62,950 nt of DNA from Lachnospiraceae bacterium (GCA_014804245.1 JAAVAE010000054.1:1-62950); one strand, 5' to 3'. Positions 16,902 through 26,468 are shown, counted from the first letter of the stretch. The notes: generated by a model not told the origin, from the sequence alone. Made by a program: numbers and translations.

Positions 16902-17708
16902 CTAATAAGAAACAGCAATTCTTCTTTCATCAATTCCAAAAGCAATATAATGTTCATATAAGGCATCTTTATCATAACCGAAAACATTTTTTAAATCCGG
17001 ATATCTGTCTGCATATGCCACATGATTAAATTCATCTTTGGTCCCGGTAAACGGGCGGTATTCTTCTTGTCCTGCTATCCATGGACTATTAATATCTGTA
17101 TCTGTTGGATCCCATACTCTATATGAAGAATTTTCATCTATTTGAATTGCTGCCGGCTTTCCAAGTTCTCCGGCTTCCTCAGCGTTGGAATATACAACTA
17201 CGGTAGTTCCCGGTTTACAGTTATCGTAAATCCACTTAGCATCTTTTACAGACATTCTGACACATCCTAAAGACGCATTCTGTCCCAGCTTATTATACTC
17301 TTCCCATTCTAAAGAGTCAGGCGACTCCTCGATATAAGGTACGGAATGAAAGAGAATCTTTCCATTAAAGCGCACTGCATATCTGCCATAAGTGCTATCT
17401 ACCATTTTACGCCATTCATAATAATCGGAGGTCCGAAATGTACCTTCCGGCGTTTCGGAACCTTCCCGTCCGCAGGAACAAACCATTGACTTGACTGGCA
17501 TCAGGGCGCCAGCCTCGTCCAGCTGCTTGATGGTAATGCAATTTAAAGCGCTGTTCACATAAATGACATAATCCGGTCGTATATCGACTACAGTATTTTC
17601 AATCTGCATATCTGACAGTTCCGCCGCATTAGCATGACTTCCCATGCCCCAAAATAGTAATATGCCCAAGCATACGATCCTCTTGATTAACTTACTTATT
17701 TTTTTCAT
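16902..17708 (-). CDS. L,D-transpeptidase (YkuD domain), secreted
   Basis: 268 residues. A signal peptide covers about 1-29 (IVCLGILLFWGMGSHANAA). The YkuD catalytic pattern is present: His in ILFHSVPY, then SLGCVRMS with the nucleophile Cys. Such enzymes make 3-3 peptidoglycan cross-links or attach proteins to the wall. The C-terminal 45 residues (YADRYPDLKNVFGYD, HYIAFGIDERR) form one short repeat seen in several clostridial surface proteins. GAGGAC precedes ATG 17708. Monocistronic. Confidence 0.92.
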   Translation of the reverse strand: MKKISKLIKRIVCLGILLFWGMGSHANAAELSDMQIENTVVDIRPDYVIYVNSALNCITIKQLDEAGALMPVKSMVCSCGREGSETPEGTFRTSDYYEWRKMVDSTYGRYAVRFNGKILFHSVPYIEESPDSLEWEEYNKLGQNASLGCVRMSVKDAKWIYDNCKPGTTVVVYSNAEEAGELGKPAAIQIDENSSYRVWDPTDTDINSPWIAGQEEYRPFTGTKDEFNHVAYADRYPDLKNVFGYDKDALYEHYIAFGIDERRIAVSY

Positions 17709-17795
17709 ACTTGTCCTCGTTTCTGTATTAATTTATTGCGCAAATTGCTACGGGGAAATTATAACATGTATTAAACTGGAATTTCAATTGTACAT

Positions 17796-19109
17796 TTATT
17801 CATCAGCCCGCAGCATGACATTGGCGAAGAACATACCGTTCCCGTAAAGAAAGCGGCTGTAACCGCCGTTCTTTTCCGCGATATGGCGGACGGACTGGAT
17901 GCCCACACCTTCGCCCCGGCGCTTAGATGACTGGAACACACCGTCTTTCTCCTTGATATCCCCGTCAAAGGCATTTTCCACAGCCAACAATACCATATGA
18001 CCGGAATGCAGATATGCCTGCATTTTAATCTTGCGCTTGGCGGGATTCGTCTTTAAACTGGCCTCCAGTGCGTTTTCGAGGAGATTGGACATTACAAGAC
18101 ACAAATCAATCTCCGGTATCGGAAGGCGGCAGGGCAGGTCGAGTCTAAAAGAAAAAGGGATGTCATACTTACGGTACAGCAGACCGTAATGGCTTGCGAC
18201 ACTGTCTGCGGCCGTATTTTCGCACAGGTTAAGCCCTGTATCCGGCAGGCTGTCCTGCACATCGGAAAGGTATTTCTCAAGGCTTTCCCACTCTTTCTGT
18301 CCGGCGAGGCTTAACAGAGTATTAAAATGGTGGCGCATATCGTGGCGTGCCTGGCGGGTTTGTGCAATAGCGGTGCGCAGGCTATCGTACCGTGCCTGCT
18401 GCATGGAGAGGAACTGGTTTTCCTGGAGGAGATGGTTATTGCGGTTCAGGCTGTGTGCCATGAGGTAAAAAAGCGCATAAAAGAGCAGGAGCAGAAGCAA
18501 CAAAGAAAGCCCAATGAGGATATACAGCGACCTGATCCGCCCCTGGTTTAAAATGTCTGGATTGACAGGAAGCATGGCAAGGTTCAGTCCGATAAACAGG
18601 ATCGGCAGAATCCAGAACACATACCATGTTTGTGCAAAGGCTTCATCCGCCAGAAGTTTCCTTGCAGCATGGGTGGCGGGATACCAGACAACCGCAACAA
18701 ATACGCAGCACATCAGCAACCAGGATGTGGCAGCGCTAAGTGAAAGCGGCAGGGTAGGATTTTTGGAGCTTAAGATGTCGCTTATTGCCACTGCCACGCT
18801 GCCCATGCAGGAAAAAGCACCGCATATTGCGAGGAAGACGCTGATAGATTTCCAACGTGTGATCTTGAGTGTGTGGACATAGAAAGTACAAGCTATGGCC
18901 GCAGTGGGAAAAAACAGCCAGGTGGGATTGACAGAGAAAAAGCAGCTTAGGGCGCCGGCAGCAAGGCAGAGAAATATTGTCAGCGGCAGCGTTAATATAG
19001 CCAGTCTGGCGGGGGGCATCCGCAGATATTGTTTCATGGGCAGGTAGGCAAGCAGCATACCGGGCAGAAGAATCATAAATTGCAGTGTGTGAGAAAGAAA
19101 TTCCGTCAT
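17796..19109 (-). CDS. GHKL-domain sensor kinase (AgrC-like), orphan
   Basis: 437 residues. Six or seven membrane helices fill residues 1-225; then a coiled linker, the H-box RQARHDMRHHFNTLL, N-box MSNLLENALEAS and a G-box GEGVGIQSVRHIAE. This is the AgrC/VirS-type kinase fold, which usually signals to a LytTR response regulator. No LytTR gene is adjacent on either side, so the partner is missing or elsewhere. Confidence 0.88.
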   Translation of the reverse strand: MTEFLSHTLQFMILLPGMLLAYLPMKQYLRMPPARLAILTLPLTIFLCLAAGALSCFFSVNPTWLFFPTAAIACTFYVHTLKITRWKSISVFLAICGAFSCMGSVAVAISDILSSKNPTLPLSLSAATSWLLMCCVFVAVVWYPATHAARKLLADEAFAQTWYVFWILPILFIGLNLAMLPVNPDILNQGRIRSLYILIGLSLLLLLLLFYALFYLMAHSLNRNNHLLQENQFLSMQQARYDSLRTAIAQTRQARHDMRHHFNTLLSLAGQKEWESLEKYLSDVQDSLPDTGLNLCENTAADSVASHYGLLYRKYDIPFSFRLDLPCRLPIPEIDLCLVMSNLLENALEASLKTNPAKRKIKMQAYLHSGHMVLLAVENAFDGDIKEKDGVFQSSKRRGEGVGIQSVRHIAEKNGGYSRFLYGNGMFFANVMLRADE

Positions 19110-19123
19110 AGCTGTATCCTCCG

Positions 19124-19456
19124 TTATAGTCTGTTCTGGTCACCCCATTCACACATTCCGTCCAGAATAGGCATAAGGGATTTTCCGCGCTCAGTAAGGC
19201 TGTACTCTACCTTGGGTGGAATCTGCGGATACTCTTCCCGATGAACCAGTCTGTCAGCTTCCAGTTCTTTTAGCGTGGCGCTCAAGGTTTTGTAGGAGAT
19301 GTTGCCGATATACTTTTTCATTTCATTGAAACGGACGATCTTAAATTCCATTAATGTATATAGAATGGTCATTTTATATTTCCCGTTGATTAGGGATAAG
19401 GTATAGCTGAAACCTGTGTCATTTAAGCATTCCTGTGATATACAGCGTTTTTCCAT
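19124..19456 (-). CDS. HxlR-family winged-helix regulator
   Basis: 110 residues with the HxlR signature: LINGKYKMTILYTLM (recognition of family start), FNEMKKYIGNISYKTLSATLKEL and YSLTERGKSLMPIL. AAGGAGAG precedes ATG. Divergent from the flavoprotein gene, with a probable operator in the shared promoter region; members often respond to reactive electrophiles or redox stress and control the adjacent reductase. Confidence 0.9.
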   Translation of the reverse strand: MEKRCISQECLNDTGFSYTLSLINGKYKMTILYTLMEFKIVRFNEMKKYIGNISYKTLSATLKELEADRLVHREEYPQIPPKVEYSLTERGKSLMPILDGMCEWGDQNRL

Positions 19457-19475
19457 TTTACACTCTCCTTTAGGT

Positions 19476-19502
19476 AAGTATCACACCTAAATGTGCGTAC
19501 TT
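19476..19502. promoter_or_regulatory. Probable HxlR operator in divergent promoter region
   Basis: AAGTA (19476-19480) and TACTT (19498-19502) form an inverted repeat with extra pairing CAC/GTG inside, between the two divergent genes. Confidence 0.4.
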
Positions 19503-19593
19503 GTAATTTATCTAGTTCGTGCTAATATCATAATATAGACTATAAAACAAGTCAAGGCAGTGAAAGACAAGAGAGCAAAGGAGAGCGCAGCAT

Positions 19594-20139
19594 ATGAGCA
19601 AAAAAATTGTTGTAATTACGGGAAGTCCAAGAAAAAATGGGAACAGTTTTGCGATGACGGAAGCATTTATTAAGGCAGCCGAAGACAAAGGACATACGGT
19701 TGTCCGTTTTGATGCCGCCATGAAAAAGGTGGGAGGATGCCGTGCCTGTGAAACCTGCTTTAAGACAGGAAAAGCCTGTTCTTTTGACGATGACTTCAAT
19801 GAAATTGCCCCGAATATTTTAGAAGCGGACGCAGTAGTATTTACCATGCCGGTCTACTGGTATTCAATTCCGGCGCAGGTAAAGGGCGTGATTGACAGGC
19901 TGTTTTCATTCTGCGTTGCGGGAAAGGATTTGGCAGGGAAGGAGTGCGCACTGATTACCTGCTGTGAAGAGGATGATATGTCTGTTACGGATGGAGTCCG
20001 AATTCCGGTAGAACGTTCAGCCGCACTGCTTAAATGGAAAATGGTGGGAGAAGTGCTTGTCCCAGGGGTTTTGAATGTCGGTGATATTGAAAAAACGGAC
20101 GGTTGTAATCAGGCAGCAGCATTGGCAGACAAATTCTGA
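19594..20139 (+). CDS. NAD(P)H-dependent FMN reductase / flavodoxin-fold protein
   Basis: 181 residues. VVITGSPRKNGNSFAM at the N-terminus is the FMN phosphate loop of the WrbA/iron-sulfur-flavoprotein group; VFTMPVYWYSIPAQVKGVIDR is the second flavin-binding segment. Cysteines in CRACETC and TGKACSF sit where related proteins bind an iron-sulfur cluster. Probably regulated by the divergent HxlR protein. Confidence 0.88.
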   Translation: MSKKIVVITGSPRKNGNSFAMTEAFIKAAEDKGHTVVRFDAAMKKVGGCRACETCFKTGKACSFDDDFNEIAPNILEADAVVFTMPVYWYSIPAQVKGVIDRLFSFCVAGKDLAGKECALITCCEEDDMSVTDGVRIPVERSAALLKWKMVGEVLVPGVLNVGDIEKTDGCNQAAALADKF

Positions 20140-20161
20140 AATATAGAATAATGGTGTTCCT

Positions 20162-20204
20162 CTTTGCGCCTGTCTACAAAATGCAGACAGGCGCAAAGGG
20201 GAAT
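20162..20204. terminator. Strong bidirectional-type terminator
   Basis: A perfect 14-bp stem (CTTTGCGCCTGTCT with AGACAGGCGCAAAG) and 9-base loop, followed on the plus strand by GGGAATTTTTT. It ends the flavoprotein transcript. Confidence 0.85.
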
Positions 20205-20207
20205 TTT

Positions 20208-20396
20208 TTAATGGCTGTGATGCTGCCTGCCGCTGCGACCATGTCTGGAAGCAGTCTTGTTGGAAGTCGTTTCGCAGGAATGGTCACAATAACCATCAGC
20301 ATGATTGCATGATACCATATTCTCTTCAAGAAACAGTTCTTCATAAATGTCATTGAAAGAGGCAGAACGTAGGGCAGGCTTGCCGTAGAGACACAA
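20208..20396 (-). CDS. Possible small Cys/His-rich protein
   Basis: A 62-codon frame with TTG start whose second half is crowded with Cys and His (NMVSCNHADGYCDHSC, RQHHSH), suggesting metal binding. It is preceded in frame by a TAA and has no clear ribosome site, so it may be a remnant or not a gene. It converges on the shared hairpin at 20162-20198. Confidence 0.2.
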   Translation of the reverse strand: MCLYGKPALRSASFNDIYEELFLEENMVSCNHADGYCDHSCETTSNKTASRHGRSGRQHHSH

Positions 20397-20417
20397 AGAA
20401 AATTACTTTTGCGGCTA

Positions 20418-20446
20418 TTGACATAATAGTATGTGTGCAGTATACT
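20418..20446 (+). promoter_or_regulatory. Promoter of second ABC/FtsX operon
   Basis: TTGACA, 17-base spacer, TATACT. The leader of about 140 bases includes a GCGGC/GCCGC hairpin (about 20460-20484). Confidence 0.75.
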
Positions 20447-20502
20447 AAAAAATGAGTTAGCGGCTACTAACCAAATGGTGGCCGCATATATAAAACACAA
20501 TG

Positions 20503-20518
20503 GTTAGTTTAAACTAAC
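20503..20518 (+). promoter_or_regulatory. 16-bp perfect palindrome in leader
   Basis: GTTAGTTTAAACTAAC is fully self-complementary and lies between promoter and ATPase gene; a dimeric repressor site is likely. The regulator is not evident. Confidence 0.5.
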
Positions 20519-20595
20519 ATACAGAAGGAATAGAGTAAGTGTCATTTTGTGACATATGCTGAAACGGTAGCAGGAATCGAAAATGGAGGTATAAC

Positions 20596-21312
20596 ATGTC
20601 AGAGGAAGAAAGAAATTTTTTGGAAATCGTAGATTTGAAGAAAGGATTCGGCAGTGGGGAAACTCGTCAGGAAGTGCTCCGCGGAATGACCTTTTCAGTT
20701 GCAAAAGGAGAATTTTGTGTACTTCTGGGACCCTCTGGTTCAGGAAAGTCCACGCTGCTGAACATAATCGGCGGAATAGACAGCGCTGATTCAGGGTATA
20801 TATCCATAAATGGAGATAAACTGAAGGATTTAGGTGAAAAAAGGTTGACTCAGTACCGCAGGAAACATCTTGGCTATGTTTTCCAGATGTATAATCTGAT
20901 TGGCAATCTGAATGTGAAGGAAAATATTGAAGTTGGAGCATATCTGTCGGATGATCCGCTTGATATTAATGAACTTTTAAATACCCTTGGGCTTTATGAC
21001 CACAGGTATAAGCTTCCCAACCAGTTGTCGGGAGGACAACAGCAACGCGTCTCTATTGGCCGCGCAATCGTCAAAAACCCGGATATCTTACTTTGTGACG
21101 AGCCTACAGGTGCGCTGGATTATAATACATCAAAAGGGATATTGAGGCTGATTGAAGAGGTCAATGTGAAGTACGGGAATACCATTATTATGGTTACACA
21201 TAATGAAGCGATTAAGAATATGGCAGATCATGTGATAAAACTTCATGATGGAAATATCCGTCGTAATGAAATCAATGCAAACAAAATTCCGGCTGCGGAT
21301 CTGGAGTGGTAA
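20596..21312 (+). CDS. ABC transporter ATPase (MacB-like)
   Basis: 238 residues, ATG after GGAGG. Walker [10 protein letters not shown] (about 45-53), signature LSGGQQQRV, Walker [12 protein letters not shown] and switch VTHNE are all intact. Pairs with the FtsX permease that starts 22 bases later. Same subfamily as the ATPase at 13551 but clearly a different pair. Confidence 0.93.
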   Translation: MSEEERNFLEIVDLKKGFGSGETRQEVLRGMTFSVAKGEFCVLLGPSGSGKSTLLNIIGGIDSADSGYISINGDKLKDLGEKRLTQYRRKHLGYVFQMYNLIGNLNVKENIEVGAYLSDDPLDINELLNTLGLYDHRYKLPNQLSGGQQQRVSIGRAIVKNPDILLCDEPTGALDYNTSKGILRLIEEVNVKYGNTIIMVTHNEAIKNMADHVIKLHDGNIRRNEINANKIPAADLEW

Positions 21313-21334
21313 GGGGAAAGGCATAGGTATAAAA

Positions 21335-23716
21335 ATGAAAAAATGTGAGAAGAAAGTGCGCAATCCGCTTTTGAAGAGAGTTCCCAGAGAACTTGTGTGC
21401 GACTGGAGAAAGTATCTTGTGGTAAGTCTGTTCTTAATTCTTACTATCGGATTTGTGTCCGGAATGTATGTTGCAAATGAAAGCATGATGACGGCAGCAG
21501 ACGAGGGCGTGTCCAGATACAAGCTGGAACACGGACATTTTGAACTCAGCAGCCAGGCGGATGGGGAACTGCTTTCGGCAATTGAGTCAGGGGAAAAGGC
21601 GGATGTTAAGCAGTATTACCTTGATGATCCTGGATTTAAATCCACTCCGGTACAGATATATGAAAACTTTTACAGAAATGAGGAAGAAGACAACAACAAT
21701 GACGGTATATCCGACGGAACTGTCAGAGTTTATAAAAAAATGGAAGAAGTAAATCTGGCTTGTCTTATGGAGGGAAGCTTTCCCACGACAGAAGAGGAAA
21801 TTGCGATTGACCGCATGCATGCAGATAATGCTGGAATTAAAGTGGGAGATAACATTACCGTCGGCGGACAGTCATTTAAAGTCGTCGGACTGATTGCTTA
21901 TGTAAATTATTCTACCCTTCATGAGAAAAATACGGATCTTATCTTTGATGCTTTGAAGTTTGATGTGGCAATGGTGACGGAGAGCGGTTTTGATCGTCTG
22001 GATCAAGTCATCCATTATACATATGCATGGAAGTATGAAAAGGAGCCGGAGGATGAAAAGGAAGAAAAGAACTATTCGGACGATTTCTTAAAGGTGCTGC
22101 TTACACAGACAGTTACAGGTGAGAATGAAATTGAAGATTATATTCCACGATATGCGAATTCAGCAATTAATTTTGCGACGGATGATATGGGATCTGATGA
22201 AGCAATGGGCGGAGTTCTTCTTGATATTTTGATTGTTATCATCGCCTTCATCTTTGCAGTTACCATAAGCAATACCATAACAAAGGAGTCACAGACAATC
22301 GGTACACTTCGCGCCTCCGGATACAGTAAGGGGGAATTGATCCAGCATTATCTTTCTATGCCGGTGATTGTGACACTGATTGCAGCATGTATTGGAAATA
22401 TTCTCGGATATTCTGTGTTCAAAAACGTAGTGGCATCTATGTATTATAACAGTTACAGTCTTCCTGCCTATGAAACCATATGGAATCCGGATGCGTTTTT
22501 TAAAACGACTCTGATCCCGGTAATGCTTATGTTTGCCGTAAACCTGGCAGTTATTATTAAAATGATGCAGCATACGCCTTTGCAGTTCTTAAGGCATGAT
22601 TTAAAGAAAACGAAGCGCAAGAAAGCTATGCGCCTTCCGAAATGGAAGTTTTTCGGCAGATTCCGCCTGCGTATCATATTCCAGAATATTCCTAATTACC
22701 TCATTCTTTTTGCCGGTATTTTCTTCATAATGGTAATGCTTGCCATGGCAGTAGGGATGCCTGATACTCTTGAATTTTATAAAGAAAATGCTGAGGATAT
22801 GATGTTTGCAAAGTACCAGTATGTGTTGAAGTCATGCGAAGATGAAGAGGGAAATAAGCTTGCCTCAAAAAATCATGATGCTGAAAAGTTTATCATGAAG
22901 TCCCTGCAAAAAAAGAGTGATGCATTGGATGAAGAGATTTCGGTATATGGAATTTCGGATGACAGCAGATATGTAAGAATCGCTGATTTGAAATTGCTTA
23001 AAGAAGGTGAAGTTTATATTTCGGAATCTTTCGGGGATAAATACAATCTGGAAGTGGGAGATACCATTTCTCTGGATGAAAAGTATGAGAACAGGCAGTA
23101 TCAGTTTGAAGTCGCGGGAATTTATGACAAGTGCCAAAGTATTGCTGTTTTCATGCCAATACAAAATTACTGCGCAATATTTGATTTGGATGAGGGGGAG
23201 TTTGGCGGCTATATGTCTGATTCGGAAATTACAGATATTGGGGAAGAAAACATCGCAACTGTCATTACAAAGCGGGATATTACTAAAATGTGTGACCAAC
23301 TGGATCATTCCATGGGATCTTATATGGATTATTTTCAGTTCCTGTGTATTTTATTATCAGCAGTGCTGATTTACCTTCTTACTAAAATCATTATTGAGAA
23401 GAATGAAAATGCCATATCCATGACTAAAATATTGGGATATGAGAATCGAGAAATAGCAAACTTGTATCTTCTTTCGACTACCATGATTCTGATTATTGCA
23501 GATGTCATCAGCGTTTTTCTGGGGGCACTTGTCATGAACGAGGCATGGAAAGAGATTATGTTTAGTTACAACGGATGGTTTACATTTGTAATTGAACCGT
23601 CAGGATATGTTAAAATGTTTGCGTTTGTCATGATTGGATATCTGATTGTCATGTTTTTTGACTTTAGGAGAATCAAGAAGATACCGATGGATAAAGCGTT
23701 GAAGAATGTGGAGTAG
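21335..23716 (+). CDS. FtsX-family ABC permease, 793 aa
   Basis: ATG 21335 (MKKCEKKVRNPLLKR) gives a basic cytoplasmic tail before the first helix (LVVSLFLILTIGFVSGM, about 30-47). A large extracytoplasmic domain follows, then FtsX unit 1 (about 300-440, with IGTLRASGYSKGEL), a second outside domain and FtsX unit 2 at the C-terminus (about 670-790, with ISMTKILGYENREI). The ribosome site AAAGG is somewhat distant. Forms an exporter with the upstream ATPase; substrate unknown. Confidence 0.88.
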   Translation: MKKCEKKVRNPLLKRVPRELVCDWRKYLVVSLFLILTIGFVSGMYVANESMMTAADEGVSRYKLEHGHFELSSQADGELLSAIESGEKADVKQYYLDDPGFKSTPVQIYENFYRNEEEDNNNDGISDGTVRVYKKMEEVNLACLMEGSFPTTEEEIAIDRMHADNAGIKVGDNITVGGQSFKVVGLIAYVNYSTLHEKNTDLIFDALKFDVAMVTESGFDRLDQVIHYTYAWKYEKEPEDEKEEKNYSDDFLKVLLTQTVTGENEIEDYIPRYANSAINFATDDMGSDEAMGGVLLDILIVIIAFIFAVTISNTITKESQTIGTLRASGYSKGELIQHYLSMPVIVTLIAACIGNILGYSVFKNVVASMYYNSYSLPAYETIWNPDAFFKTTLIPVMLMFAVNLAVIIKMMQHTPLQFLRHDLKKTKRKKAMRLPKWKFFGRFRLRIIFQNIPNYLILFAGIFFIMVMLAMAVGMPDTLEFYKENAEDMMFAKYQYVLKSCEDEEGNKLASKNHDAEKFIMKSLQKKSDALDEEISVYGISDDSRYVRIADLKLLKEGEVYISESFGDKYNLEVGDTISLDEKYENRQYQFEVAGIYDKCQSIAVFMPIQNYCAIFDLDEGEFGGYMSDSEITDIGEENIATVITKRDITKMCDQLDHSMGSYMDYFQFLCILLSAVLIYLLTKIIIEKNENAISMTKILGYENREIANLYLLSTTMILIIADVISVFLGALVMNEAWKEIMFSYNGWFTFVIEPSGYVKMFAFVMIGYLIVMFFDFRRIKKIPMDKALKNVE

Positions 23717-23751
23717 CTTTTAGGCAGAGATGTGAAGGGAGAGAAATATTT

Positions 23752-24234
23752 ATGGAAGCAGCAAATTGCATGATGGAAAAATATGATGAAAATAATGTAT
23801 ATGATTTTGGAAGCTATCAGCGGACTCAGATGCAGAAGAAAATGATTATTCAGAAATTGAAAGACAGAGGCAGCAGGATGACCAGACAGCGCTTGATGCT
23901 TTTGGATATTATTTTGGAGGATGAGTGCTCCTGCTGTAAAGAGATTTACTACAGAGCATCGCGCAGAAATGAAAAAATAGGTATGGCGACTGTTTACCGT
24001 ATGGTCAATACGCTGGAAGAAATAGGAGCAATCAGCAGAAAAGATATGTATAAAGTAGTCTGCAGCGAGGAATGTGAGCGTCCAGACGCTTATATAGCAG
24101 AGTTTGAGGATGGAACAGTTCTGCAGCTGTCATCAAAAAACTGGTATCAGGTGGTCTGTGCTGGGCTGAGGGAATGTGGCTATATGCAGGACAAAGAGTT
24201 GTATAGGGTGAGAGCGAGAAGGTGTAGTTGTTAA
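23752..24234 (+). CDS. Fur-family-like regulator with divergent C-terminus
   Basis: 160 residues. The Fur/Zur/PerR winged helix is clear: RMTRQRLMLLDIILE, EIYYRASRRNEKIGMATVYRMVNTLEEIG. The C-terminal dimerisation and metal domain does not show the usual HHH/CxxC pattern; instead there are CSCCKE, VCSEECE and a CSC tail. It may bind metal differently or sense something else. 35 bases after the permease gene, so probably the last gene of that operon. Confidence 0.78.
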   Translation: MEAANCMMEKYDENNVYDFGSYQRTQMQKKMIIQKLKDRGSRMTRQRLMLLDIILEDECSCCKEIYYRASRRNEKIGMATVYRMVNTLEEIGAISRKDMYKVVCSEECERPDAYIAEFEDGTVLQLSSKNWYQVVCAGLRECGYMQDKELYRVRARRCSC

Positions 24235-24345
24235 ATTAGTTATAATTTACAAGTAGGATAAAGACATGAAATATGATATTATGATGTATGAGAAAAATGT
24301 GTTTGCGCCGTATAGTTGCAGGCAAAGTAAGAATGAGGGATTCAT

Positions 24346-25059
24346 ATGTATCATATTATCATTTGCGATGATGAAAAAGCGTTTGTATCAGAGGTAAAGG
24401 AAAGTCTGGAGCGTTATGCGAAGGAAAAGGGCTTGGATTTTCAAATTCAAGTATATTATGATGGGAAGGACTTAATCGATCATTATGAAGTGAAATTCGA
24501 TCTTATTTTCATGGATATCAAGATGGAAAGAGTGGACGGATTAAAGGCAGCGGAGGAAATTCGTAAGCGCGATAAAGAAGTAGGGCTTATTTTCCTTACA
24601 TCCGTTGCGGAGCATGTCTTTAGAGGATATGAATTTGGGGCAGTCAATTATCTGCTAAAGCCTCTTAAGTATGAACGGCTGGAAATGGAATTGGACAGAT
24701 TCTTTTCAACATATTCAGGGAAAAAAGAGCGCCTTTTTGTTGTCGATAATCATAACACGATGTTTAGCGTACCATATAAGAAGATACGTTATATCGAGGT
24801 AGAAAAGAGAAATGTGTTGATGCACTATGAAAAACAGCAGCAGATTATTCACAAAAGTATGAAGGAAATGGCTCAATTGTTTAAAAGTGAGACAGCGTTT
24901 GCGCGGTGCCACGCGAGTTTTCTGGTAAATTTGTCTTATGTGACAGGTGTGGAGGGGATGGAAGCCGTGTTATCCACTGGTGAAAGAATACCGATCAGTC
25001 ATCCCAAAAAGAGGGAATTTATGTTGCGTCTTGCAGAGTACTGGGGAAGTATGGTGTAG
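24346..25059 (+). CDS. LytTR-family response regulator (AgrA-like)
   Basis: 237 residues. Receiver domain: ICDDEKAF acidic pocket, phospho-Asp in LIFMDIKMERVDG (about 57), Lys in LLKPL. LytTR DNA-binding domain from about 125 (LFVVDNHNTMFSVPY, FARCHASFLVNLSYV). Lies immediately before its GHKL kinase (12-base gap to the preferred start). Confidence 0.93.
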   Translation: MYHIIICDDEKAFVSEVKESLERYAKEKGLDFQIQVYYDGKDLIDHYEVKFDLIFMDIKMERVDGLKAAEEIRKRDKEVGLIFLTSVAEHVFRGYEFGAVNYLLKPLKYERLEMELDRFFSTYSGKKERLFVVDNHNTMFSVPYKKIRYIEVEKRNVLMHYEKQQQIIHKSMKEMAQLFKSETAFARCHASFLVNLSYVTGVEGMEAVLSTGERIPISHPKKREFMLRLAEYWGSMV

Positions 25060-25071
25060 GGGGTGGACAAG

Positions 25072-26367
25072 ATGGAAATTATGATCAGGTTCTTAGATCT
25101 GTGCAACACTCTGCTGGAGGGACTGATGCTGTATGCCTGTGCGGAAATCATATGTAAAGAAAATAGACAGGCTGGGATGCGCAGGTGCATTCCGTATATC
25201 GGAATATTTCTTGTAAGCTATTTGACTACCTGGGTTGTCCCCTTAGATACAAGCAAAATTATAATAGAAATGATAGTATGGTGCCTGCTGATGAAAGTAA
25301 CTACAGGAGATAAATGGAGAAATTTCATTACCGCCTTCTTGATTTACTTTTATATCTTTGCAGCGGTATCGTTTTTTGAGATGACTACCTGTCACTTAGT
25401 ATTGGGCACGAATACTATGGTGATTGGAGAACAGATATTTCTCAGCTGGTGGGATTACGTTTTTGCAGCTATAATAAAGATTCTTGTGTCAGTAGGGCTT
25501 CTGGTGTACAGGAAAAATTTTCAATATGAGATTCAAATAAAAGATACAGTATTGATTGGGGCTGTGACTCTTATTTTCTATATGATTTGTTTTTCTATCA
25601 GCGTTGGATTTTTTGCAGGAAATAAAGAATGGTATGATGTGACCAGTGCAACAGGTACAATGCTTTTTAGCTTGTGTTTTCTGTTGCTGCTGCTTTTTTA
25701 TAAGAACAATATATATCTAAAGGAGCAGAATCAGGAGGCAAACAGGCAGGCAAAAGAGGCACAGATGCGTTACCAATATTATCTGGAAAAGGAAAAACAG
25801 GAGGAAAAGGTACGCAGTATTTATCATGATATGAAAAATCATCTGTTAATATTGGAGAGCGGGCAGATGTCGGATGAGGCTCGTCAGATGGCGGAAAGAC
25901 TCAGAAAAGAATTATCTGATTATGAAAGTTATATCCAGAGCGGAAATAGATTTCTGGATATCATATTAGGCGACAAAGCGCAGAAGGCGAAGGACGGGCA
26001 GATTGAATTTTCAACTTTTATAGATTTCTCAGAGATCACGTTCATAGATCCGTTGGATATTAGTACGATTTTTGGAAACGGAATTGATAATGCGTTAGAG
26101 GCATGTGAAAAACTGCCGCCGGAAAAGCGGATTGTTGTCGTAAAGGGATGCAAAAAAGAAAAGTTCGTTCTTATTTTTATAGAGAATAACTATGCGGAAA
26201 ATGGAGATGTGAGTAAGCGGAAAACCATCAAAGAAGATACATATATGCATGGTTTTGGGATTCCCAATATAGAGAAAGCCGTTCAGAAATATGAGGGTGA
26301 ATGTAAGATAATGAAAAAGAATGGGAGGTTTACTTTGACGATTATTATTCCTTTTCCGGCAGCTTAA
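25072..26367 (+). CDS. GHKL-domain sensor histidine kinase (AgrC-like)
   Basis: About 431 residues. Six helices occupy 1-210; a coil rich in K/Q/E then leads to the H-box SIYHDMKNHLLIL, the N-box GNGIDNALEACEKL and G-box HGFGIPNIEKAV. ATG 25072 follows AGGGGGTGG; a GTG nine bases earlier is possible. Forms a peptide- or envelope-sensing pair with the LytTR regulator. No AgrD/AgrB-like genes are next to it. Confidence 0.9.
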   Translation: MEIMIRFLDLCNTLLEGLMLYACAEIICKENRQAGMRRCIPYIGIFLVSYLTTWVVPLDTSKIIIEMIVWCLLMKVTTGDKWRNFITAFLIYFYIFAAVSFFEMTTCHLVLGTNTMVIGEQIFLSWWDYVFAAIIKILVSVGLLVYRKNFQYEIQIKDTVLIGAVTLIFYMICFSISVGFFAGNKEWYDVTSATGTMLFSLCFLLLLLFYKNNIYLKEQNQEANRQAKEAQMRYQYYLEKEKQEEKVRSIYHDMKNHLLILESGQMSDEARQMAERLRKELSDYESYIQSGNRFLDIILGDKAQKAKDGQIEFSTFIDFSEITFIDPLDISTIFGNGIDNALEACEKLPPEKRIVVVKGCKKEKFVLIFIENNYAENGDVSKRKTIKEDTYMHGFGIPNIEKAVQKYEGECKIMKKNGRFTLTIIIPFPAA

Positions 26368-26384
26368 TTTTTCTGATTCATGCT

Positions 26385-26413
26385 TTGACAAAGAAGAAGA
26401 ATTTATTTATAAT
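26385..26413 (+). promoter_or_regulatory. Consensus sigma-A promoter before MATE gene
   Basis: TTGACA, 17-base spacer, TATAAT, both hexamers perfect. Expected transcription start near 26420. Confidence 0.85.
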
Positions 26414-26430
26414 AGTTTGGTCGAGTGGCG

Positions 26431-26468
26431 AAAAGCGTAAATCCAGATGTAGGGTTTATGCTTTTTTT
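26431..26468 (+). terminator. Terminator/attenuator directly after the promoter
   Basis: AAAAGCGTAAATCC pairs with GGGTTTATGCTTTT around a 7-base loop and is followed by T7. It begins only about 11 bases after the expected transcription start, so most transcripts from the promoter would be about 50 nt long unless it is relieved. Confidence 0.75.

Noticed and set aside
16475-16987. 170-codon minus-strand frame
   Set aside because: It lies opposite the FtsX permease end and the wrecked type III locus, has no ribosome site and no protein-like composition.
18736-19152. 138-codon minus-strand frame at the start of the orphan kinase
   Set aside because: Same region in another frame; the kinase frame has helices and all kinase boxes.
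1-20000. Insertion sequences causing the gene decay
   Set aside because: No transposase frame or clear terminal inverted repeats were found; deletions and point changes explain the remnants.
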